Below are positions 1 through 9,757 of a DNA stretch of 64,000 bases, piece after piece. Location of the stretch: assembly GCF_000257905.1 (NCBI RefSeq), contig NZ_AJJL01000019.1:1-64000 (forward strand), in the 5' to 3' direction. This DNA comes from Streptococcus mitis SK579 (GTDB taxonomy: Bacteria > Bacillota > Bacilli > Lactobacillales > Streptococcaceae). Position 1 is the first letter of the stretch. Each line of letters opens with the position of its first letter. The notes under the pieces are model-generated. The model saw only the letters and a program-made list of their open reading frames with translations. It searched no databases and had not been told where the DNA came from. A program made the translations under genes and the position numbers.

Positions 1-2930
1 GCTGGATTTACTAGATATGCTGCTGCAATCTTATCTTTTGATCCATCAGGATAAGTGATAGTAAGGTTCCCTTTTTCATCCACACTGTATTGTGAATCTG
101 CTGGAAGACTTGGGTTAGCAGCTTTAACAGAGGCGATAACCTTGTTCTTATCATCTTCACTAAGATTATTAGAATTCGCAACATCTAATTTTTTACCTGC
201 AACTGGTTCATATTTCTTGGCAGTCTCAAGAACATTTACTATAAGTGATCTGTATAGCGTTGTTGGTTTATCTCTATTACGTGCATGGAAAACAACTTCG
301 GTAGTTCCTGCTGGCTGATTCATTGCAACAGTACCACTATATTTAGCATCACGTTGTCTAATCGTAGCCCCACGTGATTTATCTAAGAAGCCTCCCGTTG
401 GAAGCACTCCGCTTATAGCTGTTGGATTTTTTTCAACTGAAAATTTCTCTAACGCTGTAGCTTGAGCTATAACATCAACATCAATTTTATCACCAGGATA
501 TACTGTAATAATATCTTTACTTACTAATAGCCTAGTGTCATTATTACCAGTTACACCACCATCTTTAATAGTTAATGGTGTTTTTGTAACCGTAATCGGT
601 GCACTCTTAGCTGACTCTTTTCCACCTGCTGGTGTTGAAGTAGCTGTAATATTTCCTTCTGGAAGACTGTTTGTTGGGTGAATAGTTGCTACACCTTGAG
701 CGTTAGCTACTGCTTCACCGATCACAACACCATCAGTGTTGTAAAGTTTGACAGTTGAACCTGCTGGTGCTTTAACTGTTACATCAGCTGGAGTACTTGC
801 TTTACCTTCCAAATTGTTGACAATTTCCGGAGCACTAGTTGCTGCATCTGCCTCTGGTTTGTTAGTCGCTGCACCTGGTGCTGGCGTGCTTGGTTTCGGT
901 GTTTCTGGTTGTGGAGTAACTGCCGCTGGCGTTGCTTCTACAGGATCACTTACTTCTGATGTTTTACCATTTTTAGTAGCTGTCGCTGCTACAGTCCCGG
1001 CTGGAATGTTTACTGTTGGAGTGATGCTTGCCACGCCTTGGGCACTCGCAACGGCTGTTCCAAGTTTAGTGCCATCTTTGGCGAACAGAGAAACTGAAGA
1101 CCCCGCTTCTGCTTTCACTTCAACCGGAGTTTTAGTGTTAGCTTTACCTGTTAGACTTGTTGTGATAACTGGCTTAGCTGGTGCTACTGCTTCTTTTTCA
1201 ACAATTACTTTTACAGGAACTTCTTTTGTAGATGTATCCGGGTAAGTTACAACTGCTGTTGCTCGTTTTTCACCTGGAGTTTGTGTATCTACTGCATCCT
1301 TGTACTTAACTGTTGTTCCTTTTGGAAGAGTGTCTAAGTTTCCAATTGATTTTGTCGCATCTGGTTTTTGACCAACTTTTACAGTTTGATCTTTCGCTGT
1401 TGGTGTGGAAACATCAGACTGCCACATCTTTATAGGGTTAGTTGCAATGTTGGCGAAACCTGCATTGGCACCAGCAGTGGCGCTACGCATCATACCAAAC
1501 ACAACCTTCATATCTTTCAACTGTTCGTTAGATGTTGTTGCAGGAACTTCAGTTCTAAAACTCCATGCATAGCCATCATAACCTGAACCACCTGTAGTCG
1601 AACGGTCCACAATCAAACGTTTGTCATTCAAGGCAACATTATCCAATAACTCTTTAGTTCTCGGAGAAGAATTAGATGCCGCACTCTTGAAATATCTATC
1701 CTCCTGACCGGCAAGTTTTTCTATAGAACGACCATAGATATCACTTTCCCAACCAGAAGCCAGAGAAAAGGTATCTTTTTTGTCTAATGGTAATCCAGCA
1801 GCTGTAGCTGGTGCTGGATTTTCAAACGTTACAGAATTACTCAACGCTGAACCATCAGGTTTTATACGTTCAAGTTTTTTAGTTTTAGGATTTAATTTAC
1901 CGTTGATTGGAGAGTTATATTTTGCACGTGTAATGCTAGTTGGCATATTAACTTCTGCAGGAATTTGGATGAAATTTCGATATACATCTCCTCCATCTGT
2001 ATTATACACATTAGATAGATTTTCTGCATGATCATTATAAAAGACAAGCCAATCTAATGAAGTAATCTTCCCACTAGCGTCTTTATTATATTTAACTTTA
2101 TAATTTGTAACTCTAGAAACTACATTAACAGCGTCATCTGTAGACGTGTATTTATTAACATCATTAAGGATATAGGCATCACTATGACCATTTGCGGCTG
2201 CATTTGTACCTTCTGAATAGGCAACTTCCGCTCTAAAAGCATTATTTTTATCTAATGCTTTACCGTTACGTGGGTCGTTAGATCCTGTGTTTTCGATTGA
2301 GTTAGATTCTGATTTTTTCTCAGTGTTTTCTGCTTTTTTACCTACAGTTTCTTTTCCGTTAGTAGTGTCTACTGCTGGAGTTTCTTTTTTCTCTACAGGT
2401 TTATTTTTTAATTTAGTGTTAGCTGTAGTTACAAGTTTATTGTAAGCTTTTGTGATTTCATCTTGAGTTGTTGCGTTTGCTAATGTAGCTTTTGCAGCTT
2501 CTAAGTCAGTTTTTAATACCGCAACACTTTCTTCTGTTTTGTTGTCGTATGTTCCATTAGCAAGTTTTGCTTCGATTTCTGCGATGTAGTTTTCTAGTTT
2601 AGTTTTGTCTAAAGCTTCAACTTCTTTTGCAGTTTCTCCACCTAATTTTTCCGCCACTGCTGCTGGAGCTGGTGTTGTAGCAACCTCTGGCTTAATCTCT
2701 GCTACAGTAGCAGGTGCCGCATAAGTATTGCCAGCCCCATTCTGTGTAGGGGGAACTTCCCCAGTAGTCGAGTTGCTTTCTACAGTAGCTTCTGCCGTGT
2801 CTGCATGGACCACTTGAGTAGCTAAGCTAGCTCCGACCGCAAAAACAAGAGAACAACCGAATAGGAAATGCTTTCCTTTTTTGATCATTCTCCAGTTCTT
2901 TTGCTCTGCATTTTTACGATTAAAATACAT
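1..2930 (-). CDS. Large repeat-containing cell-surface protein, N-terminal part (C-terminus off left edge)
   Basis: About 976 codons are open to the left edge without a stop. The start is the ATG at 2930, eight bases after a GGAG ribosome site. Residues 1 to about 43 form a long signal peptide with a basic start and a hydrophobic stretch (FLFGCSLVFAVGASLA) before HADTAEA; it resembles the extended signals of streptococcal wall proteins but lacks a clear YSIRK motif. A FIVAR-like helical segment follows (about residues 90-170), then a long unique domain. After that come a Rib/alpha-like module (near 1180-1380), two bacterial Ig-like repeats (near 590-1170) sharing the form V-K-A-AGS-V-L-DG, and a module ending TYPDGSKDKI near the edge. 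The family is adhesin-like and would normally end in LPXTG, which is not visible. The ligand is unknown. Confidence 0.85.
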   Translation of the reverse strand, partial: MYFNRKNAEQKNWRMIKKGKHFLFGCSLVFAVGASLATQVVHADTAEATVESNSTTGEVPPTQNGAGNTYAAPATVAEIKPEVATTPAPAAVAEKLGGETAKEVEALDKTKLENYIAEIEAKLANGTYDNKTEESVAVLKTDLEAAKATLANATTQDEITKAYNKLVTTANTKLKNKPVEKKETPAVDTTNGKETVGKKAENTEKKSESNSIENTGSNDPRNGKALDKNNAFRAEVAYSEGTNAAANGHSDAYILNDVNKYTSTDDAVNVVSRVTNYKVKYNKDASGKITSLDWLVFYNDHAENLSNVYNTDGGDVYRNFIQIPAEVNMPTSITRAKYNSPINGKLNPKTKKLERIKPDGSALSNSVTFENPAPATAAGLPLDKKDTFSLASGWESDIYGRSIEKLAGQEDRYFKSAASNSSPRTKELLDNVALNDKRLIVDRSTTGGSGYDGYAWSFRTEVPATTSNEQLKDMKVVFGMMRSATAGANAGFANIATNPIKMWQSDVSTPTAKDQTVKVGQKPDATKSIGNLDTLPKGTTVKYKDAVDTQTPGEKRATAVVTYPDTSTKEVPVKVIVEKEAVAPAKPVITTSLTGKANTKTPVEVKAEAGSSVSLFAKDGTKLGTAVASAQGVASITPTVNIPAGTVAATATKNGKTSEVSDPVEATPAAVTPQPETPKPSTPAPGAATNKPEADAATSAPEIVNNLEGKASTPADVTVKAPAGSTVKLYNTDGVVIGEAVANAQGVATIHPTNSLPEGNITATSTPAGGKESAKSAPITVTKTPLTIKDGGVTGNNDTRLLVSKDIITVYPGDKIDVDVIAQATALEKFSVEKNPTAISGVLPTGGFLDKSRGATIRQRDAKYSGTVAMNQPAGTTEVVFHARNRDKPTTLYRSLIVNVLETAKKYEPVAGKKLDVANSNNLSEDDKNKVIASVKAANPSLPADSQYSVDEKGNLTITYPDGSKDKIAAAYLVNP

Positions 2931-2984
2931 TACATTGTCTCCTTTTGATTTCTAAAAATAGCATGTAATACACATACAATCAAT

Positions 2985-3013
2985 ATTATAATGTACATTC
3001 GCAGATTTGTCAA
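2985..3013 (-). promoter_or_regulatory. Consensus sigma-A promoter of the surface protein
   Basis: On the minus strand a perfect -35 TTGACA (3008-3013) and a perfect -10 TATAAT (2985-2990) are separated by 17 bases. They lie about 55 bases upstream of the surface-protein start. This predicts strong, largely constitutive transcription. Confidence 0.88.
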
Positions 3014-3246
3014 TTATATTAATTATTATTTATGATTTTACATTATTTTCAGATAATTTCAGGAGTTTATCCAGTTACTACATTATAATATTGAAACAAA
3101 AATATAATCCCCCTTTTCTTCAAGACTATGATAAATACCATTTTTTGAATATTTATAAATAATATATTAACATTAATTGCAACTAGCTCATCCCTTTTGA
3201 ACGTCAAAAAGTAGAGAACTATGAAAGTAAAGCTTATCAGATACCA

Positions 3247-3361
3247 ATACTCTTCGAAAATCTCTTCAAATCACGTCAGCTTCCATCTGCAACCTCAAAA
3301 CTAGTGTTTTGAGCAACCTGCAGCTAGCTTCCTAGTTTACTCTTTCATTTTCATTGAGTAT
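3247..3361 (+). repeat. BOX element, boxA-boxC type without a normal boxB
   Basis: The copy begins ATACTCTTCGAAAATCTC and ends TTTTCATTGAGTAT, the two ends of the pneumococcal BOX repeat. Relative to the longest copies in this window, the segment after the CGTCAGCTTC portion is shortened, so this is a compact variant. It lies between the surface protein and the ritR terminator. Confidence 0.85.
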
Positions 3362-3447
3362 AAACTATGGTCAAGAAAAAGTCATTCTCTCTGATCATCT
3401 CTTTGAAGCCTTACAAGACATCTAGGGACCTGCATTTTTGCCTCTTC

Positions 3448-3505
3448 AAAAAAAGCCCCATACTATCTGGCATTCAGGAATTCCTGTTACAGATAGTATA
3501 GAGCT
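3448..3505 (-). terminator. Rho-independent terminator of the gnd-ritR unit
   Basis: A 10-bp perfect stem (ATACTATCTG with CAGATAGTAT) extended by G-U pairs is followed on the minus strand by a seven-T run. The loop contains a second palindrome, CAGGAATTCCTG. It lies just past the ritR stop. Confidence 0.8.
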
Positions 3506-3537
3506 CAAACAGCAGTTACACGAGGATTACTGCCTTT

Positions 3538-4227
3538 CTATTCTTGCATGGCATAACCAACACCACGCACGGTTTTAATGTAGCTTTTTTGACCTTTTAC
3601 ATCAAGCTTGCTACGTAGATAACGGATATAGACATCCACGATATTGGTTTCGGTTGCACTTTCATACTTCCAGACACTTTCCAACAACTGCTCACGCGTC
3701 AGGACTTTCTTGCTTCCCATAAGAGTAGCCAAAAGATCATACTCACGACGCGTCAGAGCAATCATCTCTTCGCCACGATAAACGGTATGATGTTCTACAT
3801 CCATACGCAGATTTCGGTAAGACGTTGGAACCTTCATCTGACTACAGTGTTGGTCGATAAAGTCCCGACCTCGGAAAATGGCTGAAATACGAGCTACCAG
3901 ATTCTCAATAATAACTGGCTTATAGATGTAAGAAACGGCAAAGCGTTGGATTGCCTCAAGCTGATCTTGCAATTCTTCACGATGGTCCAAAACCATGATC
4001 ACTGAGGCTGGCTTAGTCCGACTCAGCTTGTCTGCAAAATCTTGGGCTGTCATATCCCCCAGATGAGCATTCAATAAAATCAAGTCATAGTCTGTCTGAA
4101 GAGCCATGGAGAGGGCTTTTTGCCCCTCCTCAACCTGATCAACTCGGTATTGCTCTTTTTGGAGTTCCAAACTTAAAAAATGAGCTAGATTTCGTTCTTT
4201 CTCAAGTAATAAAATCCGTTTCCCCAT
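3538..4227 (-). CDS. ritR: RitR, orphan OmpR-family response regulator of iron uptake
   Basis: 229 residues: a receiver domain (1-120) and a winged-helix DNA-binding domain (about 130-228, motif RYLRSKLDVKG). The phospho-acceptor position is Asn53 instead of Asp (LILLNAHLGD), and Cys128 lies in the linker helix. In pneumococcus these are the hallmarks of RitR, which represses the piu iron transporter and is controlled by oxidation of Cys128 rather than by phosphorylation. There is no histidine kinase gene beside it. It starts 11 bases after gnd and is probably co-transcribed with it, linking NADPH supply with the oxidative and iron response. The family call is very secure; the regulon is taken from the pneumococcal homologue. 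Confidence 0.95.
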   Translation of the reverse strand: MGKRILLLEKERNLAHFLSLELQKEQYRVDQVEEGQKALSMALQTDYDLILLNAHLGDMTAQDFADKLSRTKPASVIMVLDHREELQDQLEAIQRFAVSYIYKPVIIENLVARISAIFRGRDFIDQHCSQMKVPTSYRNLRMDVEHHTVYRGEEMIALTRREYDLLATLMGSKKVLTREQLLESVWKYESATETNIVDVYIRYLRSKLDVKGQKSYIKTVRGVGYAMQE

Positions 4228-4238
4228 GGCAGACCTAC

Positions 4239-5663
4239 TTATTTTTCGTCATACCAAGAGTAGTGGAAGGTTCCTTCTTTGTCTTTACGTTGGTAAGTGT
4301 GGGCACCAAAGTAGTCACGTTGTGCTTGGATCAAGTTAGCTGGAAGGTCAGCTGAACGGTAGCTATCAAAGTAAGTAATAGCTGCTGAGAAGGTTGGTAC
4401 TGGTACACCAGCTTGAACTGCAAGAGCTACGATATCACGCACTGCTTGTTGGTACTTAGCAGTAACATCCAAGAAGTACTCATCCAAAAGAAGGTTGGCA
4501 AGGTCTGCATCACGGTTGTAAGCATCTGTAATCTTTTGCAAGAAACGAGAACGGATGATACAGCCATCACGCCAGATAGATGCGATGTCCGCAAATGGCA
4601 AGTTCCAGTTGTTTTCTTTAGAAGCTACACGCAATTGAGCAAAACCTTGTGCGTATGAAATGATTTTTGAGAAGTAAAGGGCTTGACGGATTTTTTCAAT
4701 CAATTCAGCCTTGTCTCCTTCAAATTTGAAGGCAGCTGGTTTTGGAAGAACCTTGCTAGCATGCACACGTTCTTCTTTGTAAGTTGAAATGTAGCGTGCA
4801 AATACTGACTCAGTGATGAGTGACAATGGCACACCAAGGTCAAGAGATGATTGGCTAGTCCATTTACCAGTTCCCTTGTTACCTGCAGCATCAAGAATGT
4901 AGTCTACGATTGGTCCATCTTGGCCTTCATCGTCTTTACGGCTCAAGATATCAGCTGTGATTTCGATCAAGTAGCTGTCCAATTCACCCTTGTTCCACTC
5001 AGTAAAGATTTCAGCCATGTCTTCTGCAGAAAGGCCTAACAAGTGTTGCATCAAGTCATAGCTTTCTGCGATCAGTTGCATATCACCGTACTCGATACCG
5101 TTGTGGACCATCTTCACGTAGTGACCAGCTCCATCAGGACCGATGTAAGTCACACATGGTTTGCCATCTTCTGGTGCTTTAGCTGAGATTTCTTCAAGAA
5201 CATCTGCAACTAATTCGTAGGCCTCTTTTTGTCCACCAGGCATGATAGAAGGACCTTCAAGGGCACCTTTTTCACCACCAGAAACCCCAGTACCGATAAA
5301 GTTGATACCTGAGTTTGCCAATTCTTCATTACGACGGATGGTATCTTTGTAGAAAGTGTTTCCTCCGTCAATCAAGATATCACCCTTGTCAAGGTGTGGA
5401 AGAAGGGCTTGAATTGTAGCATCTGTACCAGGTCCAGCTTGAACCATGAGCATGATACGACGAGGTTTTTCAATTGAGTTTACAAAACTTTCAACGTCAT
5501 AGCTTGGTACAAAGTTCTTTTCAGGATGGCAAGCAATTACATCTTCAGTTTTTTCTTTACTACGGTTGTAGATAGCAACTGTGTAACCACGAGATTCAAT
5601 ATTAAGGGCAAGGTTACGACCCATTACGGCCATACCTACGACACCAAAGTTAGCTTTTGTCAT
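4239..5663 (-). CDS. gnd: 6-phosphogluconate dehydrogenase (decarboxylating)
   Basis: 474 residues, the usual length. It oxidises 6-phosphogluconate to ribulose 5-phosphate and CO2, making NADPH in the oxidative pentose phosphate pathway in the cytoplasm. The N-terminal Rossmann fold has [14 protein letters not shown] (about 7-20). The signature [21 protein letters not shown] lies near 127, with the catalytic Lys around 183 ([13 protein letters not shown]). The long helical C-terminal domain ends in the usual tail (YFGAHTYQR, then TFHYSW). AGGAG stands nine bases before the ATG. mapZ lies 75 bases upstream and ritR 11 bases downstream, an arrangement conserved in pneumococcus. Confidence 0.97.
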   Translation of the reverse strand: MTKANFGVVGMAVMGRNLALNIESRGYTVAIYNRSKEKTEDVIACHPEKNFVPSYDVESFVNSIEKPRRIMLMVQAGPGTDATIQALLPHLDKGDILIDGGNTFYKDTIRRNEELANSGINFIGTGVSGGEKGALEGPSIMPGGQKEAYELVADVLEEISAKAPEDGKPCVTYIGPDGAGHYVKMVHNGIEYGDMQLIAESYDLMQHLLGLSAEDMAEIFTEWNKGELDSYLIEITADILSRKDDEGQDGPIVDYILDAAGNKGTGKWTSQSSLDLGVPLSLITESVFARYISTYKEERVHASKVLPKPAAFKFEGDKAELIEKIRQALYFSKIISYAQGFAQLRVASKENNWNLPFADIASIWRDGCIIRSRFLQKITDAYNRDADLANLLLDEYFLDVTAKYQQAVRDIVALAVQAGVPVPTFSAAITYFDSYRSADLPANLIQAQRDYFGAHTYQRKDKEGTFHYSWYDEK

Positions 5664-5738
5664 TTGACACTCCTCTTGTTTAATTTGTTTTATTTTATCA
5701 TTTTTACTTTTGAAAAGAAAGAATTTTGTAACGACTGC

Positions 5739-7109
5739 TTAGTAGTCCAAGTCATCCGCATGTCCAGAACCATTTCCAACAAAGTAACCTGTCTTACAGT
5801 TAAGGGTAAAGAGATAGGTTCCGTCTGGCTTGTAGAGGTTGTAATAACCATTGCCATTAACGATATTGACACGTTCAAGGATGTATTGGTTACCAGTGAT
5901 ATAACCACGTGAACGTGAAGTCGCGAGAATTTGTTCCAAAACACCATCAGCAAAATCCCAGGCAGAGTTATTACTATCATCCACAGCCGATTGATTGAAC
6001 GGCACACGGCTTGAAGCTCTTTGTAGGTTAACTCCAGAACTTGATAGACCGCCATGACTATCATCACGCGCAGAAACTGAATTGTTTGATGAGGCATTTG
6101 AAGATGGACTGGTGTTACTTGTACTACTGTCTGTAGAAGAATTTGAACTTGCTTGACTAGAACTGCTGGTTTGACTTGAGCTAGAAGTGCTTGTCTTTTG
6201 ACTCTTACCAAGGCTAATAGCCTTATCTAACACTTTGTCAATCTCCGTATTCCCTGTTTTGATATCCGTAAATTTAGCATCCGATTTGGCTTTGGCATTG
6301 GTATCCAGAACACCATCCACAATAGCTGGTTTTTCAAATTGTGCATTGACTTCTTGGATGGCCTTGATTTGCATTTCTAAGCTGTCATATTTCGATTTAG
6401 CAAGCGTATATTCGCGACTACCTTCTAGCTTATCAAGTAAAGTCTTCAGTTGACTCAGTTTATCAAACTGGCTATTCTTCAAAGCTGTTTTATTGCTATC
6501 TGTATAGAAGGCATCATATAAATTATTAAATCCTTCCGCTTCTGCCTGCGAGTTTGTGGTTGATTGAGAAGTTTGGATTTCCTTGGTCGAACGAGCCACT
6601 TGACTATAAACATAATAACCAGTTCCAATAATAATAATTCCTAGGGCAGCTAACAAGCCATAAAGAATCTGTTTCTTAACACTTTGCCCATCTTCACTAT
6701 CCACCATTGGATACTCTGTTTCGACTGCCTCCTCAGTGTCAAATTCCTCATCAAAAGGAGTTTCTGTCACTTGTGTAGATTCTAAGTCATCAAACTGGAT
6801 GAAATCATTCTCTACTATCGTAGGCTCAACAGCTGTCTCTTCCCGAATCTCTTGGATAAGATCATCCAAACTCTGCGTTTCGACTAAGTCCTCCTTTTTG
6901 TATTGGCGAGTCGCAAACTTATCCGCCTCAATTTCATCTTTGTGTTGCTTAACATACTTATCTAAAATGGAGTCCTCAGGCAAGACCCCTGCTTCTACTT
7001 CTTCATTTTTACGAATAGCTTGACCAACTGTTAACTCTTTTGCTTCATCAAAATCAAATCGCGGTTCTTGTCCTTCATTTTTATGACGATCCCGTCTCTT
7101 CTTAGTCAT
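5739..7109 (-). CDS. mapZ: MapZ (LocZ), mid-cell anchored division-site protein
   Basis: 456 residues. A charged cytoplasmic N-terminal region (1-145) contains Thr67 and Thr78, the positions phosphorylated by StkP in pneumococcal MapZ. One membrane span follows (about 147-168, [21 protein letters not shown]). The extracellular part has a helical domain (about 175-310), a Ser/Thr/Asn-rich linker (about 310-355) and a C-terminal peptidoglycan-binding domain (about 370-456). In streptococci MapZ forms rings that mark future division sites and position FtsZ. AAGG precedes the ATG. It starts 12 bases after the RlmL-type gene, so the two are probably one transcript. Length and linker differ slightly from pneumococcus, as expected for this fast-evolving linker. 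Confidence 0.93.
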   Translation of the reverse strand: MTKKRRDRHKNEGQEPRFDFDEAKELTVGQAIRKNEEVEAGVLPEDSILDKYVKQHKDEIEADKFATRQYKKEDLVETQSLDDLIQEIREETAVEPTIVENDFIQFDDLESTQVTETPFDEEFDTEEAVETEYPMVDSEDGQSVKKQILYGLLAALGIIIIGTGYYVYSQVARSTKEIQTSQSTTNSQAEAEGFNNLYDAFYTDSNKTALKNSQFDKLSQLKTLLDKLEGSREYTLAKSKYDSLEMQIKAIQEVNAQFEKPAIVDGVLDTNAKAKSDAKFTDIKTGNTEIDKVLDKAISLGKSQKTSTSSSSQTSSSSQASSNSSTDSSTSNTSPSSNASSNNSVSARDDSHGGLSSSGVNLQRASSRVPFNQSAVDDSNNSAWDFADGVLEQILATSRSRGYITGNQYILERVNIVNGNGYYNLYKPDGTYLFTLNCKTGYFVGNGSGHADDLDY

Positions 7110-7121
7110 GAGTTTACCTTC

Positions 7122-8279
7122 CTACTTTACTTCTTGGCGTTTGACACGCTGCCCAAAATATTGATACAAATCCACTTTCAAGGTTCCATTGTACAACTTA
7201 CGTTTCTTGTCCGCTTGGCTACCATACTTGCTTTCAAAGGCTTCATCACTAGTTAGAATAAATTTGCTCCACGTTTTCAGCGGTGCAAATACTTGACCCA
7301 TTTCAGCATAAAGCTTGGTCACCCCTGCATCATCTGATAAACGTTCTCCATAAGGCGGATTGGAGATAATCACACCATTGATTTTATCCGAACGTAAATC
7401 CTGCACGCGCATCTGCTTAAAGGTAATATCTCCTGCAACACCAGCTGCCTGAGCATTAGCCTTAGCAATTTCCACCATACGAGCATCGATATCACAGCCC
7501 ATGATATCCAACTCAAGTTCACGATCCACTTTTTGGGCCGCTTCTGTGCGCACTTCTTGAATCAAACGATCGCTAACCCAGTTCCATTCCTCAAAGGCAA
7601 AAGAACGACGAAGTCCTGGTGCCATCTTTCGAGCAATCATGACAGCCTCGATACAGAAAGTCCCCGAACCACAGGTCGGATCAATTAAAGGCTTGTCTGG
7701 ATACCAGTTAGATAGTTGTAAAATGGCTGCTGCCATATTTTCCTTGATAGGAGCGCCACCCTTTTCGGTACGATAACCACGTTTAAAGAGGCTAGATCCT
7801 GTCGTATCAATCATGACAGTTGCCACATCCTTTAGAATAGAAACCTCAATCTTAAACTCTGGGCCATTCTCCATCAGTGGAACACCTTCTGGACGGGCAT
7901 AGTGTTTCTGCAATTTCTTAACAACAGCTTTCTTAGAAATAGCCTGAACACTCGGTTCATTATGTAGTTTAGATTTAACACATTTGGCTTTTGAAATCGG
8001 GAATCGAGCTCCAAGTGGTAAATAATTTTCCCAATCTAAGGCGAATACTCCTTGGAACAGCTCTTCAAAAGTCTTGGCAGGAAAGGTTCCTACGATAATT
8101 TTGATACGATCTGCTGCTCGAAGCCAAAGGTTAGTTTCGATAATAGCTCTCACGTCTCCTTGAAAACGAACACGTCCATTTTCAACTTGGCAGTCATAAC
8201 CCAACTCTCGCACTTCTCTTCCCACTACAGCTTCCAGACCAGCTGCCACAGTTGCAATTAAATTAAATTCTTTTTTCAT
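7122..8279 (-). CDS. THUMP-domain class I RNA methyltransferase (RlmL N-terminal-like, YpsC family)
   Basis: 385 residues from the ATG at 8279. A GTG start 33 bases further upstream is possible, but the protein homologous to relatives begins MKKEFNLIATVAAGLEAVVG. A THUMP domain (about 45-155) binds RNA. A Rossmann methyltransferase domain follows, with the SAM motif PTCGSGTFCIEA near 190 and the catalytic SNPPYGERL motif near 310, typical of N2-guanine methylation. The likely substrate is 23S rRNA. The ribosome site is unusual: AGAAAGG lies about 17 bases from the ATG, with a perfect 12-bp palindrome (GTCTTGCAAGAC) between them that could fold and shorten the spacing. It follows rnpB and precedes mapZ. 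Confidence 0.9.
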   Translation of the reverse strand: MKKEFNLIATVAAGLEAVVGREVRELGYDCQVENGRVRFQGDVRAIIETNLWLRAADRIKIIVGTFPAKTFEELFQGVFALDWENYLPLGARFPISKAKCVKSKLHNEPSVQAISKKAVVKKLQKHYARPEGVPLMENGPEFKIEVSILKDVATVMIDTTGSSLFKRGYRTEKGGAPIKENMAAAILQLSNWYPDKPLIDPTCGSGTFCIEAVMIARKMAPGLRRSFAFEEWNWVSDRLIQEVRTEAAQKVDRELELDIMGCDIDARMVEIAKANAQAAGVAGDITFKQMRVQDLRSDKINGVIISNPPYGERLSDDAGVTKLYAEMGQVFAPLKTWSKFILTSDEAFESKYGSQADKKRKLYNGTLKVDLYQYFGQRVKRQEVK

Positions 8280-8314
8280 GTTACAGTCTTGCAAGACCTT
8301 TCTATTGTACACTT

Positions 8315-8350
8315 TAAAAAATGAGGTTGAGAAAATTTTCTCAGCCTCAA
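8315..8350 (-). terminator. Terminator of rnpB
   Basis: A long stem, GAGGCTGAGAAAA with TTTTCTCAACCTC, followed on the minus strand by six T residues, directly after the 3' end of the RNase P RNA and before the methyltransferase gene. Confidence 0.85.
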
Positions 8351-8352
8351 CC

Positions 8353-8749
8353 TATATGCAATTTTCTATAAGCCATGTTTTGTTCCAGAAGTGACTAGGA
8401 CCACTTCCTTCGATAATCATCTGTCTACCACTAGCAGCTCTAGCTGATAGCAGTCAGAGTACTACGTTCGTTTCCGTGCACTCCATGCCCCGACCAAAAT
8501 TTGGGTTGCTAGCTTGAGGGGTTTACCGCGTTCCACTCTCTCCGTTTCCAGAAAGACTCCGTCACTGTGGCACTTTCAAGCCTACTCTGACCTATCCAAA
8601 GACTTAGCCATTTCAACTGCCGTAACGATTTCTCGTTCCTAGGCTTATGGTTTCGCCTAGCACAAACACTACAGGCATCACAGCCTGTGCTAGCATGGAC
8701 TTTCCTCATGAAAAGCAACTCTCCTCACGCGATTATCCAAAAATTGCAC
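8353..8749 (-). ncRNA. rnpB: RNase P RNA, type B
   Basis: A roughly 397-nt RNA, the catalytic subunit of RNase P, which cuts 5' leaders from pre-tRNAs. The sequence contains the universal P4 strands (GAGGAAAGTCCATGC near the 5' end and the matching AGACAGATGATTATCG region near the 3' end), plus a conserved AACGCGGTAAACCCC. The two ends pair as P1: GTGCAATTTT with AAAATTGCAT. In pneumococcus rnpB also lies between gpsB and the THUMP methyltransferase gene. A short open frame inside it is not a gene. The exact ends are estimated from P1. Confidence 0.95.
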
Positions 8750-8764
8750 TTTTTAAATAAGCTC

Positions 8765-9094
8765 TTAAAATCCTGAGTTATCTAAAATTTGTTTACCAAA
8801 CACTTCTTTTTCAAGACGATTCAAACGTTTTAAAATATCAAAGTTCGTCATAGAACTTGTTGTTGCCGCTTCAAGAGGTTCTGTTTGAACTGGTGAAGGT
8901 TTTGGTTTACGAGCTAATTCTTCCTTCAAATCCGCAATTTCCTGACGAAGTGACTTGACCAAGGTAGCATAGGTTTCATAGTCCTTGATGACATCGTCCA
9001 AAAACTCATCAACTTCTACCTTACTATACCCACGGACTTCACGTCCAAACTCTTGTTCAAAAATATCTTTCGCCGAAAAAATAATACCTGCCAT
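8765..9094 (-). CDS. gpsB: GpsB, DivIVA-like cell-division and cell-wall coordination protein
   Basis: 109 residues. The start is taken at 9094 ([17 protein letters not shown]) because an ATG 12 bases upstream overlaps the ribosome site GGAGAG. The N-terminal DivIVA-like membrane-binding coiled coil (about 1-65) has the [19 protein letters not shown] signature. A short variable linker and a C-terminal helix ([16 protein letters not shown]) follow, the latter forming the multimer. GpsB links StkP signalling with peripheral and septal peptidoglycan synthesis. It lies 15 bases upstream of rnpB; the rnpB promoter probably lies in or beside its 3' end. Confidence 0.95.
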   Translation of the reverse strand: MAGIIFSAKDIFEQEFGREVRGYSKVEVDEFLDDVIKDYETYATLVKSLRQEIADLKEELARKPKPSPVQTEPLEAATTSSMTNFDILKRLNRLEKEVFGKQILDNSGF

Positions 9095-9163
9095 GTCTCT
9101 CTCCATTCTCAGTTGCTAGTATTATTATATAAAAAAAGACAAACAAAAATCAAGGTCAAAGCT

Positions 9164-9691
9164 TCAATTTTCGGAAAAATTTTCTGCAAGTTCATTTAGC
9201 TGATCAAATGTTAGTCTCTTTATAAAATAGTCTTCCTGCTCTTTCATCATTTGGTAAATATAAGCTAGTCTCGTTTCATTTTCCTCATCATAAAAAAGAT
9301 AAGAACTATTCGTATTTTCCAGTAAAAACTGCTGGTAATCTCTTAACTGCCCCTTGTGTTCATAACGAGGATAGGCATATTTGACAAAGTCTACCTGCTT
9401 AAAGCGGCTCAGTTTCATCTGATTACCTTCATTCCAATTTTCCCCATGTGTTTCAAAAGCAAAAATGGTGGCCAAGTGGAAACCGTATTCGGTCTTCATT
9501 TCCTGAGCAACCTCTAAAACCCAATATTCAAAGCCTAAAGTCCCTGTAAATACAAGCCAAGACACCCCATCTGCTGCCATAGCCTCTAAATCTTTACGTA
9601 TCGCTTTTTTAATCAATTTAAGACGAGGATCCTTGTCAGAAAACAAACCCAAATCAAAAGCAGAATATCCTAAAACCAAAGCTGTAGTCAT
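9164..9691 (-). CDS. ypsA: YpsA / DUF1273 family protein (SLOG-like nucleotide-binding fold)
   Basis: 175 residues from the ATG at 9691, preceded by AAAGGG six bases away; an upstream in-frame start would run into the recU promoter. The fold is of the SLOG/LOG Rossmann type, with the motif [14 protein letters not shown] near 55 and [25 protein letters not shown] near 100. In Bacillus YpsA affects cell division and interacts with the GpsB network; the biochemical ligand is unproven. It lies beside gpsB and is divergent from recU, the order found in many Firmicutes. Confidence 0.88.
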   Translation of the reverse strand: MTTALVLGYSAFDLGLFSDKDPRLKLIKKAIRKDLEAMAADGVSWLVFTGTLGFEYWVLEVAQEMKTEYGFHLATIFAFETHGENWNEGNQMKLSRFKQVDFVKYAYPRYEHKGQLRDYQQFLLENTNSSYLFYDEENETRLAYIYQMMKEQEDYFIKRLTFDQLNELAENFSEN

Positions 9692-9716
9692 TTTTAACCC
9701 TTTCTGTGTAAAATTA

Positions 9717-9725
9717 TGGTATAAT
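9717..9725 (+). promoter_or_regulatory. Extended -10 promoter of recU-pbp1a
   Basis: TGGTATAAT is a perfect extended -10 element 32 bases before the recU start. No good -35 is seen, which an extended -10 can tolerate. The hexamer lies inside the short divergent gap shared with ypsA. Confidence 0.7.
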
Positions 9726-9757
9726 AGAGTGATGTTATTGTACCAATAAGGAGAATT

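Noticed and set aside
748-1245. A 165-codon Ala/Val-rich open frame on the plus strand
   Set aside because: Antisense shadow of the repeat domains of the surface protein.
5690-6211. A 173-codon frame inside mapZ on the same strand
   Set aside because: Shifted frame of the Ser-rich linker; MapZ is well supported.
8509-8718. A 69-codon frame at the start of rnpB
   Set aside because: Lies fully inside the RNase P RNA, which explains its conservation.
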